Below, piece after piece: positions 45,540 through 53,487 of a DNA stretch of 64,000 nt (the stretch's first letter is position 1; each line of letters begins with the position of its first letter). Below the pieces are notes generated by a model. That model ran no database searches, had not been told where the DNA came from, and was given only the letters and a program-made list of their open reading frames with translations. The translations under genes were made by a program, and so were the position numbers. Source of the DNA: Mesorhizobium sp. RMAD-H1 (GTDB lineage: Bacteria; Pseudomonadota; Alphaproteobacteria; Rhizobiales; Rhizobiaceae); NCBI RefSeq assembly GCF_014191375.1, contig NZ_JACHWN010000001.1:682001-746000 (forward strand). The letters are read 5' to 3'.

Positions 45540-45700
45540 CACCCCCCTCTGGCCTGCCGGCCATCTCCCCCTCAAGGGGGGAGATTATGCTTTCATAGAC
45601 GTTCGGCAGCAATCGCCAACGGCAGAGGATAAGGGCGGAGTGTCGTCTCAGCCAATCTCCCTCCTTGAGGGGGAGATGCCCGGCAGGGCAGAGGGGGGTG
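45540..45700. repeat. family B palindromic element, copy 2
   Basis: 161 bp with the family's long terminal inverted repeats; the left arm has the GGCCTGCCGGCC variant. The reverse complement of its core aligns with the core of the copy inside nadB (GGCTGA..., GGCGATTG, ATGAAAGC), so this copy is inverted relative to that one. It lies between rsh and pyrE. Confidence 0.9.
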
Positions 45701-45743
45701 CTGTCCCGCCAACGTCTCAATTCGAAAACCATAGGAACCACCC

Positions 45744-46322
45744 ATGAACACTGAGGACGTGCTTGCCGTCTTCCGCGAGGCGGGAGCCATTCTGGAAGGC
45801 CATTTCATCCTGACCTCGGGCTTGCGCAGCCCGGTCTTTCTCCAGAAGGCGCGTGTCTTCATGCATGCGGACAAGACCGAGAAGCTCTGCAGGGCGCTGG
45901 CCGAAAAGATCAGGGCGGCGGGGCTCGGGCGCATCGATTATGTGGTGGGACCGGCAATCGGCGGCCTCATTCCGGCCTATGAAACCTCCCGCCATTTGGG
46001 CGCCCCTGCCATCTGGGTCGAGCGCGAGAACGGCGTTTTCCGGCTGCGCCGCTTCGCCGTCCCCGAAGGCGCCCGGGTGGTTATCGTGGAGGATATCGTC
46101 ACGACGGGCCTTTCGATCCGCGAGACCATCGACTGCCTGAAGGAGTTGAAGGCGGAGGTGCTGGCCGCGGCCTGCATCGTCGACCGCTCCGCCGGCAAGG
46201 CCGATGTCGGCACGCAGCTGATCGCGCTTGCCGAATATGAGGTGCCGGCCTATTCCCCGGACAACCTGCCTCCCGAATTGGCGGCGATACCCGCCATCAA
46301 GCCGGGAAGCCGGAATATTTGA
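45744..46322 (+). CDS. pyrE: orotate phosphoribosyltransferase
   Basis: A 192-residue enzyme that joins orotate to PRPP to give orotidine 5'-phosphate in pyrimidine synthesis. The PRPP-binding motif is [13 protein letters not shown] at about residues 112-124; [12 protein letters not shown] and [15 protein letters not shown] are further family segments. Start ATG 45744 with AGGAA upstream. The TGA stop is followed at once by a family C array, and the next gene converges on it. Confidence 0.95.
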   Translation: MNTEDVLAVFREAGAILEGHFILTSGLRSPVFLQKARVFMHADKTEKLCRALAEKIRAAGLGRIDYVVGPAIGGLIPAYETSRHLGAPAIWVERENGVFRLRRFAVPEGARVVIVEDIVTTGLSIRETIDCLKELKAEVLAAACIVDRSAGKADVGTQLIALAEYEVPAYSPDNLPPELAAIPAIKPGSRNI

Positions 46323-46430
46323 GGGGAATAGGGCAGTAAGGCAATAAGGCAATATGTTTGATTATTGCCATTAACCGCCGGCTCAATATTCTCCTACTGC
46401 CCTACTGCCCTACTGCCCTACTGCCCTACT
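46322..46430. repeat. family C inverted octamer array, copy 3
   Basis: GGGGAATA-GGGCAGTA-AGGCAATA-AGGCAATA (46323-46354) against a clean run of five CTACTGCC units with period 8 (46394-46430). It lies between convergent pyrE and the Fsr-like gene, whose TAG stop at 46418-46420 is taken from one unit. Confidence 0.85.
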
Positions 46431-47632
46431 TTGCGCATATCCGGCAGGAACACCGTCAACAGGCCGAGCAGGGGTAGATAGGAGCAGATCGTGTAGACGA
46501 ACGATATGCCCTTGGCGTCGGCGACGATGCCCAGCACTGCCGCCGCGATGCCGGCCATCCCGAAGGCGAAGCCGAAGAACAACCCAGCGATCATGCCCAC
46601 CCGGCCTGGCACCAGTTCCTGCGCGAAGACGACGATAGCCGGAAAGGCCGAGGCGAGGATGAAGCCGATGATCACGGTCAGCACCGCCGTCACGGGAAGG
46701 CTGGCGTAGGGGAGGGCCAGCGTGAACGGCAGCACGCCGAGGATCGAGAACCAGATGACGGCGCGCGAGCCGATCCTGTCGCCGATGGGGCCGCCCAGCA
46801 CCGTGCCGAGCGCGACCGCGCCGAGGAACAGGAACAGGAGAAGCTGCGAGCTCTGCACCGAGACGTCGAACTTGGCGATCGTGTAGAAGGTGTAATAGCT
46901 CGTCATGCTCGCCATGTAGATGTTCTTGGTGAAGACCAGAAGCGCCAGGACCACGAGCGAGATCGCGACCTTCGCCCGCGGCAGCGGCAATGTCCGGTCG
47001 GGTATCGCGCGGTTGGCGTTGGCCTTGCGGTAGCGGGAATACCAGTCGCCGACCTTCCACAGGATGACCATGCCGAGAAGGGCCGCGACCGAGAACCAGG
47101 CCACGCTTCCCTGGCCGCGCGGAAGCACGATGAAGGCGGCGAGCAGCGGACCGATCGCCGTGCCGAAATTGCCGCCGACCTGGAACAGCGATTGCGCAAG
47201 CCCATGCCGTCCGCCCGAGGCAAGACGCGCCACGCGCGACGATTCCGGGTGGAAGATCGAGGAGCCGAGGCCGACGCAGGCCGCACCGGCAAGGAGCAGC
47301 GGATAGTGCCGCGCAAAGGCGAGCAGGATCAAGCCGGCAAGGGTGAACCCCATGCCGACGGGCAGCGAATAGGGCATCGGCCGCTTGTCCGTGTACATGC
47401 CGACAACAGGCTGCAGGATCGAGGCCGTCACCTGGAAAGTGAAGGTCAGCAGCCCGATCTGCCAGAAATCGAGATTGTAGTCGGTCTTCAGCATGGGATA
47501 GATCGCGGAGAGCAGCGACTGCATCATGTCATTGAGCAGATGGCAGAAGCTGACCGCGAGGATGATGGTGAATGCCGTCGTGTCGGCGGCAGAAGGGGCG
47601 GGCGGATTGGCCGCTGCGGTGGTGTCGGTCAC
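46418..47632 (-). CDS. fsr: MFS transporter, fosmidomycin-resistance (Fsr) type
   Basis: A 404-residue, twelve-helix efflux protein. HLLNDMMQSLLSAIYPMLK, PVVGMYTDKRP and GLGSSIFHPESSRVARLASGG (here split by position, about residues 120-140) are typical of Fsr-like transporters. The start is GTG 47632, with GGAG seven bases upstream; the longer frame to 47776 has no site. A divergent AraC gene begins 129 bp away and is the likely regulator. The last codons (KVGQ-TAG) lie in the family C repeat. Confidence 0.88.
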   Translation of the reverse strand: MTDTTAAANPPAPSAADTTAFTIILAVSFCHLLNDMMQSLLSAIYPMLKTDYNLDFWQIGLLTFTFQVTASILQPVVGMYTDKRPMPYSLPVGMGFTLAGLILLAFARHYPLLLAGAACVGLGSSIFHPESSRVARLASGGRHGLAQSLFQVGGNFGTAIGPLLAAFIVLPRGQGSVAWFSVAALLGMVILWKVGDWYSRYRKANANRAIPDRTLPLPRAKVAISLVVLALLVFTKNIYMASMTSYYTFYTIAKFDVSVQSSQLLLFLFLGAVALGTVLGGPIGDRIGSRAVIWFSILGVLPFTLALPYASLPVTAVLTVIIGFILASAFPAIVVFAQELVPGRVGMIAGLFFGFAFGMAGIAAAVLGIVADAKGISFVYTICSYLPLLGLLTVFLPDMRKVGQ

Positions 47633-47650
47633 GATAGGCTCCAGGAATTG

Positions 47651-47680
47651 CGGTCTCACGGCAGAGGCGCCGTGAGACCG
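47651..47680. promoter_or_regulatory. perfect 12-bp inverted repeat between fsr and araC-type gene
   Basis: CGGTCTCACGGC (47651-47662) and GCCGTGAGACCG (47669-47680) are perfect arms around AGAGGC. It lies 19 bp upstream of the fsr start, in the 128-bp region shared with the divergent regulator gene. It could be an operator or a leader hairpin of the fsr transcript; no T-run follows directly, so a simple terminator is less likely. Confidence 0.6.
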
Positions 47681-47760
47681 TTGCGGCGTCGTTTTTATAG
47701 AAGTTGCGGAAAACCCGCTTTCGTGGTTTGGTCCATTTCTTTCGCGAGTGGGCCAAACTG

Positions 47761-48609
47761 ATGAAGCCACGGTCATATCCGGATTTCGTTCCCTCGGGCA
47801 GCAAGGAATTGCAGAAGCTGCACGAGCACCGCATCGCCATGCTGGAAGAGATGCCGGGGCCGCTGATCGCGCTCCCGACCAGATATCCCGACGGCTATTT
47901 CGTCCCTCCGCACAGGCACAGCCGGGCGCAGCTCCTGTGCGCCTCGCAAGGCGTGGTCCTGGTGACCACCGGTGCAGGCCGGTGGATGATCCCGAGCGAC
48001 CATGCGATGTGGATACCGGCGGGCGTCGAGCATTCGGTGGAAATATTGGGCGATGTCTTCATGCGTTCCATCTACATTGCTGTCGATGCCGTGGCCGGCG
48101 TGCCGCATCATCTCCACGTGGTGGGGCTCACCGACCTCATGCGCTGCCTTATCATCGACGCCACTTCGACCGACAGCACTCCGCAGCCCGGCAGCCGCGA
48201 CGCTTTGGTGATCGAGCTGATCCTGCGCGACCTGCACACGCTGCCGCAAAAGCCGCTGGGCCTGCCTTTCCCGGCCGATCCGCGTCTTGCCGCGCTTTGC
48301 CGCCGGTTTGTCGAGGAGCCGTCCCCGCGTGCGACCATTGATGAATGGGCCGCAGCCCTGGCCATGAGCCGGCGCTCCTTTACGCGCAATTTCCAGCGTG
48401 AGACGGGCTTGAGCTTTTCGCTCTGGCGGCAGCAGGCCTGTCTCTTCGCCGCTTTGCCGCGCCTGGCCGACGGCGAGCCGGTGACGAGCGTGGCACTGGA
48501 TCTCGGCTATGACAGCGTGCCGGCCTTTACCACCATGTTCAAGCGCATGCTGGGCGTCTCCCCGCGCTTCTATCGCAGCGGCGTTCTTTATAGGGGAATA
48601 GGGGAATAG
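47761..48609 (+). CDS. AraC-family transcriptional regulator
   Basis: A 282-residue regulator: N-terminal cupin-type sensor (HRHSRAQLLCASQGV, WIPAGVEHSV) and a C-terminal double helix-turn-helix (ATIDEWAAALAMSRRSFTRNF, SVALDLGYDSVPAFTTMFKR, each shortened here by position to residues about 190-270). This layout matches regulators that sit beside MFS efflux genes, such as NimR of E. coli. Start ATG 47761. The last residues (YRGIGE) and the TAG stop are encoded by the start of a family C array, so its original end has probably been replaced. Confidence 0.9.
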   Translation: MKPRSYPDFVPSGSKELQKLHEHRIAMLEEMPGPLIALPTRYPDGYFVPPHRHSRAQLLCASQGVVLVTTGAGRWMIPSDHAMWIPAGVEHSVEILGDVFMRSIYIAVDAVAGVPHHLHVVGLTDLMRCLIIDATSTDSTPQPGSRDALVIELILRDLHTLPQKPLGLPFPADPRLAALCRRFVEEPSPRATIDEWAAALAMSRRSFTRNFQRETGLSFSLWRQQACLFAALPRLADGEPVTSVALDLGYDSVPAFTTMFKRMLGVSPRFYRSGVLYRGIGE

Positions 48610-48718
48610 GGGAATAGGGGAATAGGGGAATAGGGGAATAGGGTGGACCTCCTCGGAGGAATCCGCCTCACTTCCCTTACTCCCTTACTCCCTTACTCCC
48701 TTACTCCCGTACTATTCT
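48592..48718. repeat. family C inverted octamer array, copy 4 (G-quadruplex-like)
   Basis: Six GGGG runs and a final GGG with exact period 8 (GGGGAATA units, 48593-48643) face CTTACTCC units (48671-48718). GGGG with 4-nt AATA loops repeated more than four times is a textbook G-quadruplex pattern. The AraC-type gene ends inside it; the DUF2062 gene starts 38 bp beyond. Confidence 0.9.
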
Positions 48719-48755
48719 ATTGCCCTGTGGCCCTGTTGCCGGGTATGAGACCGGA

Positions 48756-49349
48756 ATGCTGTTTCGACGTCGCCAACCAGCCAGCCTAGCCGAAAGATTG
48801 CGGACCTATCTCTGGCCTCGCCGGTCTTTTTCGCGTTCGCTGCGCTATATGGGCAAGCGCATCATGCGCATCACCGCTTCGCCGCATGCCATCGCAGCCG
48901 GGCTGGCGGTGGGCGTCTTCTCGGCGTTCACGCCGTTTTTCGGCTTCCACATCATCATCGCCGTCATTCTCGCTTATATTTTCGCGGGCAATGTGGCCGC
49001 TGCCGCCCTTGGTACCACCGTCGCCAATCCACTGACGCTTCCCGTCATATGGGGCGGGACGTTCGAGTTCGGGCGCTTCATGCTGACCGGCGACCTCTCG
49101 GGAAGCGATGCGCCGACCCATCTCGGACGGATGCTCGCGCATTTCAGCTTCCATGATATCTGGGGGCCGGTGCTGAAGCCGATGCTGTTCGGCTCGACCG
49201 TGCTCGGCGCCGTCTTCGCCCTGATCGTCTATGCCGTCACCCGCTGGGCGATCGCCACCTTTCACCGCAGGCGCCGCGAACGCCTGGCCGAGCGTGCCGG
49301 CGGCAAGAGCGATGCGGTTCCCCTGAAATCGGAAGCGATCGGCGCATGA
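48756..49349 (+). CDS. DUF2062 membrane protein
   Basis: A 197-residue protein with three to four membrane helices and DUF2062 signatures: [22 protein letters not shown] and [13 protein letters not shown] basic N-terminus and a basic region after the last helix ([14 protein letters not shown]) suggest both ends are cytoplasmic. The function of DUF2062 proteins is not established. Start ATG 48756. The stop overlaps the acpS start by ATGA, so the two are co-translated. Confidence 0.87.
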   Translation: MLFRRRQPASLAERLRTYLWPRRSFSRSLRYMGKRIMRITASPHAIAAGLAVGVFSAFTPFFGFHIIIAVILAYIFAGNVAAAALGTTVANPLTLPVIWGGTFEFGRFMLTGDLSGSDAPTHLGRMLAHFSFHDIWGPVLKPMLFGSTVLGAVFALIVYAVTRWAIATFHRRRRERLAERAGGKSDAVPLKSEAIGA

Positions 49350-49744
49350 TCATCGGCATAGGCAGCGACCTCATCGATATCAGGCGTGTGGAAAAGACGC
49401 TTCAGCGCCATGGCGAGCGCTTCACCAACCGCGTCTTCACCCCGGTCGAGCGGGCGAAGTCGGACCGGCGCGCCGAGCGCGCGGCATCCTACGCCAAGCG
49501 CTTCGCGGCCAAGGAGGCCTGTGCCAAGGCGCTCGGCACTGGCATGTCGCGGGGCGTCTTCTGGCGCGATATGGGCGTCGTCAACCTGCCCTCGGGCAAG
49601 CCGACCCTGCAACTGACCAATGGTGCGGCAGAGCAGCTCGCGCGGATTACGCCGGCCGGGCACAGGGCCGCCATACATCTGACAATTACCGATGATTTTC
49701 CTCTCGCACAGGCTTTCGTGATCATCGAAGCACTGCCTGTCTGA
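49346..49744 (+). CDS. acpS: holo-[acyl-carrier-protein] synthase
   Basis: A 132-residue enzyme that attaches 4'-phosphopantetheine from CoA to acyl carrier protein. [17 protein letters not shown] holds the catalytic Asp, and [15 protein letters not shown] the Mg-binding Glu and Lys. Length is normal for the family. ATG 49346 overlaps the stop of DUF2062. The order acpS-lepB-rnc-era-recO that follows is typical of Rhizobiales. Pantothenate genes that feed its substrate are at 59-61 kb. Confidence 0.95.
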   Translation: MIIGIGSDLIDIRRVEKTLQRHGERFTNRVFTPVERAKSDRRAERAASYAKRFAAKEACAKALGTGMSRGVFWRDMGVVNLPSGKPTLQLTNGAAEQLARITPAGHRAAIHLTITDDFPLAQAFVIIEALPV

Positions 49745-49778
49745 AATGTGCAGAGCGACCCAAACGCCTCGGCGAGGC

Positions 49779-49844
49779 CGGTTATCCCGGGACTACCCCC
49801 CGGTTATCCCGGGACTAACCATCGGTTATCCCGGGGGTAACGGC
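49779..49844. repeat. three 22-bp tandem repeats upstream of lepB
   Basis: CGGTTATCCCGGGACTA starts at 49779 and 49801, and CGGTTATCCCGGG again at 49823, so the period is exactly 22 bp (about two helical turns). Each unit has the CCCGGG palindrome and near-symmetric GGTTA / TAACC ends. It lies 66 bp before lepB. Iterated operator sites or a local hairpin are both possible. Confidence 0.8.
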
Positions 49845-49909
49845 CGAGGCCGGATTGCTTCACGCAATCGTAACGGCTAATAGAACGCGTTATTGCAATC
49901 GGAGAACTG

Positions 49910-50689
49910 ATGAGCGTGTCCGACAAGAGCGAAGTGAAGAAATCCGGCGGTCTGGGTGAAACCCTCAGCGTTGTCGTGCAGGCTCTGGTCCTCGCATTGA
50001 TCATCCGAACATTTCTGTTCCAGCCTTTCAGCATCCCCTCCGGCTCGATGCGCCCGACGCTGCTCGAAGGCGATTATCTCTTCGTGTCGAAGTTCAGCTA
50101 TGGCTATTCGCATTTCTCGCTGCCCTTCTCGCCGGACCTGTTCTCCGGCCGCATCTGGGCGAGCGAGCCGCAGCGCGGCGACATCGTCGTCTTCAAGCTG
50201 CCGAGCGACACGTCGGTCGATTATATCAAGCGGGTGGTCGGCATGCCCGGCGACCGCATCCAGATGCGCCATGGCGTCCTCTACATCAATGACGTTCCGG
50301 TCAAGCGGGAGAAGGTGGGCGAGATCAACAACCCCGATATCACCGAGCAGAACCGCCCGGTCGATGTCTATCGCGAGACACTGCCCAATGGCGTCAGCTA
50401 CGACACGCTCGATCTCACGCCCAATTCGATCGGCGACGACACGCGCGTCTTCGAGGTTCCGGCCGGCCATTATTTCATGATGGGCGACAACCGTGACAAT
50501 TCGCTCGATAGCCGCTTTACGGTCGGCTATGTGCCCTTCGAAAATCTCGTCGGGCGTGCCAATATCATCTTCTTCTCCATCGCCGGCGGTGCAAGCCCGC
50601 TCGAGCTGTGGCGCTGGCCGGCGGATATCCGTCTGAACCGCCTGTTCATGTCGGTCAATGCGGAGCCGCCGCTTATAAGCGGAAACTGA
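49910..50689 (+). CDS. lepB: signal peptidase I
   Basis: A 259-residue inner-membrane serine protease that removes signal peptides. One membrane helix (about residues 20-40) is followed by box B SIPSGSMRPTL with catalytic Ser46, box D DYIKRVVGMPGDR with catalytic Lys107, and box E GDNRDNSLDSR. Start ATG 49910. The unusual triple repeat at 49779 precedes it. rnc and era follow, probably as one operon. Confidence 0.96.
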   Translation: MSVSDKSEVKKSGGLGETLSVVVQALVLALIIRTFLFQPFSIPSGSMRPTLLEGDYLFVSKFSYGYSHFSLPFSPDLFSGRIWASEPQRGDIVVFKLPSDTSVDYIKRVVGMPGDRIQMRHGVLYINDVPVKREKVGEINNPDITEQNRPVDVYRETLPNGVSYDTLDLTPNSIGDDTRVFEVPAGHYFMMGDNRDNSLDSRFTVGYVPFENLVGRANIIFFSIAGGASPLELWRWPADIRLNRLFMSVNAEPPLISGN

Positions 50690-50735
50690 TCGGTGAGGGC
50701 TGAATTCTGCGAATATCCGTTTCCCGGAGCTGCGT

Positions 50736-51449
50736 ATGGCTGGTAAAGTCGATATCGCGCAATTCCTGGAGGAAAAGACCGGGCACAAATTCAATGATCC
50801 GGCAAGGCTCGAACGGGCGCTGACCCATTCGAGCGCCCGGCAGAAGGCCGGGACCAACTACGAGCGGCTGGAATTCCTGGGCGATCGCGTGCTGGGTCTG
50901 GTGGTGGCCGAAATGCTGTTCGCTGCCTTCCCCAATGCCGATGAAGGCGAGTTGTCTGTCCGGCTCAACGCGCTCGTCAATGCCGAGACCTGCGCGGCGG
51001 TTGCCGATGAGATCGGCCTCCACGTGGTGATCCGTACCGGCGCCGACATCAAGGTGCTGATGACGGACAAGCGCCTCTTGAACGTGCGGGCCGATGTGAT
51101 CGAGGCCCTGATCGCGACCATCTATCTGGAGGGCGGGCTCGATGCCGTGCGGCCCTTCATCCGGCGCTACTGGGAGCCGCGCTCGCGCGTCACCGGCGCG
51201 GGCCGCCGCGACGCCAAGACCGAATTGCAGGAATGGGCGCACCAGCAGGGCGGCGTGCAGCCCGCCTATGCCGTCAAGGAGCGCACCGGGCCTGATCATG
51301 ACCCGCAATTCACCGTGGAGGTGAAGGTGTCGGGTTTCGCGGCCGCTGTGGGCACCGGGCGCTCCAAGCGCCTCGCGGAACAGAACGCCGCTGCCGAAAT
51401 ATTATACCGTGAAGGCGTATGGAAGCGCCCGGAAGAGGGAACCCAATGA
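50736..51449 (+). CDS. rnc: ribonuclease III
   Basis: A 237-residue endonuclease for double-stranded RNA, used in rRNA and mRNA processing. The catalytic signature is YERLEFLGDRVLGLVVAE (residues 49-65), the second acidic site lies in DVIEALIATIYLEGG, and the C-terminal dsRNA-binding domain covers about residues 160-230 (DAKTELQEWAHQQGG, GRSKRLAEQNAA). Start ATG 50736; its stop overlaps the era start. Confidence 0.97.
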   Translation: MAGKVDIAQFLEEKTGHKFNDPARLERALTHSSARQKAGTNYERLEFLGDRVLGLVVAEMLFAAFPNADEGELSVRLNALVNAETCAAVADEIGLHVVIRTGADIKVLMTDKRLLNVRADVIEALIATIYLEGGLDAVRPFIRRYWEPRSRVTGAGRRDAKTELQEWAHQQGGVQPAYAVKERTGPDHDPQFTVEVKVSGFAAAVGTGRSKRLAEQNAAAEILYREGVWKRPEEGTQ

Positions 51450-52381
51450 GCAACCAATCAGAACAGACCGGGGGGGAGGAAGCCGCGGAGCCGACGCGCT
51501 CGGGCTTCGTCGCGCTCATCGGTGCGCCGAATGCGGGCAAGTCCACGCTGGTCAACCAGCTCGTCGGCACCAAGGTTTCGATCGTCACGCACAAGGTGCA
51601 GACGACCCGTGCCCTGGTGCGCGGCATCCTGATCCATGACCGCACGCAGATCGTGCTGGTCGATACCCCCGGCATTTTCCGGCCGAAGCGGCGTCTCGAC
51701 CGCGCCATGGTGACGACCGCCTGGGGCGGCGCGCGCGATGCCGATCTGGTGCTGGTCATCATCGATGCGCAGGCGGGGCTGAACGAGGAAGCTGAGGCGA
51801 TTTTCGAAAATCTGAAGGGTGTGCGCCAGCCGAAGATCCTCGTCCTCAACAAGGTGGATAGCGTCGATCGGCCGTCGCTTCTGGGGCTCGCCGCCGCGGC
51901 CAACGAGAAGATCGCCTTCGATCGCACCTTCATGATCTCGGCACTGACCGGCTCCGGCTGCAATGATCTGCGCGATTATCTCGCAAGGACGTTGCCGGAG
52001 GGCCCGTGGTATTATCCCGAGGATCAGATATCCGACATGCCCATGCGCCAGCTCGCGGCGGAAGTGACGCGCGAGAAGCTCTATCTGCGCCTCCATGAGG
52101 AGCTGCCTTACGCCTCGACGGTGGAGACGGAGCGCTGGGAGGAGCGGAAGGACGGTTCGGTGCGCATCGAGCAGGTCATCTATGTCGAGCGCGAGAGCCA
52201 GAAGAAGATCGTGCTCGGCCACAAAGGCGAGACGGTGAAGGCCATAGGCCAGGCCGCGCGCAAGGAGCTCGCCGAAATCCTCGAGCAGCCCGTACATCTC
52301 TTTCTTTTCGTGAAAGTGCGCGACAATTGGGGCAACGACCCCGAGCGGTATCGCGAGATGGGGCTGGAGTTTCCGAGTTAG
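51446..52381 (+). CDS. era: GTPase Era
   Basis: A 311-residue GTPase that binds 16S rRNA during 30S assembly. G1 is GAPNAGKST, the switch region has VQTTRALVRG, G3 is DTPG, G4 is NKVD, and the C-terminal KH domain includes VIYVERESQKKIVLGHKG. ATG 51446 overlaps the rnc stop (ATGA). The 361 bp after it hold a family A pair and a family C array, then recO. Confidence 0.97.
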   Translation: MSNQSEQTGGEEAAEPTRSGFVALIGAPNAGKSTLVNQLVGTKVSIVTHKVQTTRALVRGILIHDRTQIVLVDTPGIFRPKRRLDRAMVTTAWGGARDADLVLVIIDAQAGLNEEAEAIFENLKGVRQPKILVLNKVDSVDRPSLLGLAAAANEKIAFDRTFMISALTGSGCNDLRDYLARTLPEGPWYYPEDQISDMPMRQLAAEVTREKLYLRLHEELPYASTVETERWEERKDGSVRIEQVIYVERESQKKIVLGHKGETVKAIGQAARKELAEILEQPVHLFLFVKVRDNWGNDPERYREMGLEFPS

Positions 52382-52447
52382 AGAGCGGTTCATGTTTTGA
52401 TGGAATCGCCTGGATTCCTTTTGGGCCGTTGCTGTGATGGACAGGTA

Positions 52448-52602
52448 GAGGCATGGATCCCAGTGACAAGCACTGGGATGACGGGGGTTGAGATATTTCC
52501 GCGCTGTCAAAGACTGTTCTTGCCAGGCGGAAAGTTTAAAAGGTGGCTGCCAACCGCAAAGCAGCCGTCATCCCAGTGCTTGTCACTGGGATCCATGCCT
52601 CT
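52448..52602. repeat. family A repeat pair, copy 3
   Basis: Both hairpins are perfect (ATCCCAGTG around 5-nt loops and CACTGGGAT, at 52457-52479 and 52570-52592) and in opposite orientation, bordered by GAGGCATGG and CCATGCCTC. This is the best preserved pair of the three in the window, between era and recO. Confidence 0.9.
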
Positions 52603-52646
52603 ACGGTTCAGCATCCATACGTTTCCATCTAAAAGTGAAATGTTCT

Positions 52647-52735
52647 AGAGAATAGTGAGGTAGTGAAATAGTGAGATGGTGAAATGCGAATAGCCTCTTT
52701 CTATCTATTCCCTATCTCACTACTCACTATTCTCT
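52647..52735. repeat. family C inverted octamer array, copy 5
   Basis: AGAGAATAGTGAG then TAGTGA units (52647-52686) face CTATCTCACTACTCACTATT (to 52735). The unit here is NNTAGTGA instead of the G-rich form, but the period of 8, the TAG and the inverted layout are the same. It ends eight bases before the recO start. Confidence 0.8.
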
Positions 52736-52742
52736 GAAACCC

Positions 52743-53480
52743 ATGGAATGGCGCGACGAAGGCATAATCCTCGGCACCAGGCGGCATGGCGAGACGAGCG
52801 CCATCGTCGAATTGATGACCCGCGCCCATGGACGCCATCTCGGCATCGTGCGCGGCGGGCGCTCGCGCAAGCAGCAGCCGCTGCTGCAACCGGGTAACCG
52901 CGTCGACGCCCTCTGGCGTGCGCGGCTGGACGAGCACCTCGGCACATTTCAGCTCGAGCCCCTGAGCTTTGCCGCCGCGCGGCTGATCGAGATGCCCGTG
53001 GCGCTCTACGGCATCCAGCTTGCCGCGGCGCATCTCCGGCTCCTGCCCGAGCGCGACCCGCATCCCGGCCTCTTCGAGACGCTGGCGGTGGTGATCGAGC
53101 ATTTCGACGACCCGCTGGCGGCAGGCGAGCTTCTCCTGCGCTTCGAGATCATGATGCTGGAGGAGCTGGGCTTCGGCCTCGACCTGCAAGCCTGTGCGGT
53201 GACCGGCAGCCGCGAGCATCTTGCCTATGTCTCGCCGAAATCGGGCAGGGCGGTTTCGCGCGATGCCGGAGCGCCTTACGCCGACAAGCTTCTGCCGATG
53301 CCGGACTTCGTCCCCAGCACCCGCATCCATGCCACTTCGGTCGGCGAAATCGACGTGGCCTTCCGCATGACGGGTTATTTCCTGACGCGCCATGTCTGGG
53401 AGCCCCGCGCCATGACGCCGCCGGGCGCGCGAGCGGGGTTTCTCTCGGCCTTGGCGAAAGTCGCCGCGCCGCGCCTCTGA
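52743..53480 (+). CDS. recO: DNA repair protein RecO
   Basis: A 245-residue RecF-pathway protein that helps load Rec[22 protein letters not shown] is the typical OB-fold start, followed by [14 protein letters not shown], and by the helical domain. Alphaproteobacterial RecO proteins lack the zinc finger, as here. ATG 52743 has no clear Shine-Dalgarno; its leader consists of the family C repeat. Converges with the MFS gene (7 bp between stops). Confidence 0.93.
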   Translation: MEWRDEGIILGTRRHGETSAIVELMTRAHGRHLGIVRGGRSRKQQPLLQPGNRVDALWRARLDEHLGTFQLEPLSFAAARLIEMPVALYGIQLAAAHLRLLPERDPHPGLFETLAVVIEHFDDPLAAGELLLRFEIMMLEELGFGLDLQACAVTGSREHLAYVSPKSGRAVSRDAGAPYADKLLPMPDFVPSTRIHATSVGEIDVAFRMTGYFLTRHVWEPRAMTPPGARAGFLSALAKVAAPRL

Positions 53481-53487
53481 CGATCGA

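Noticed and set aside
43218-45575. 785-codon reverse frame opposite rsh
   Set aside because: Shadow of rsh; no recognisable domain.
48592-48718. Period-8 array considered as a CRISPR or VNTR locus
   Set aside because: Units are 8 bp without spacers and the second half is inverted, so it is not CRISPR; a simple VNTR does not explain the inversion or the five similar loci.
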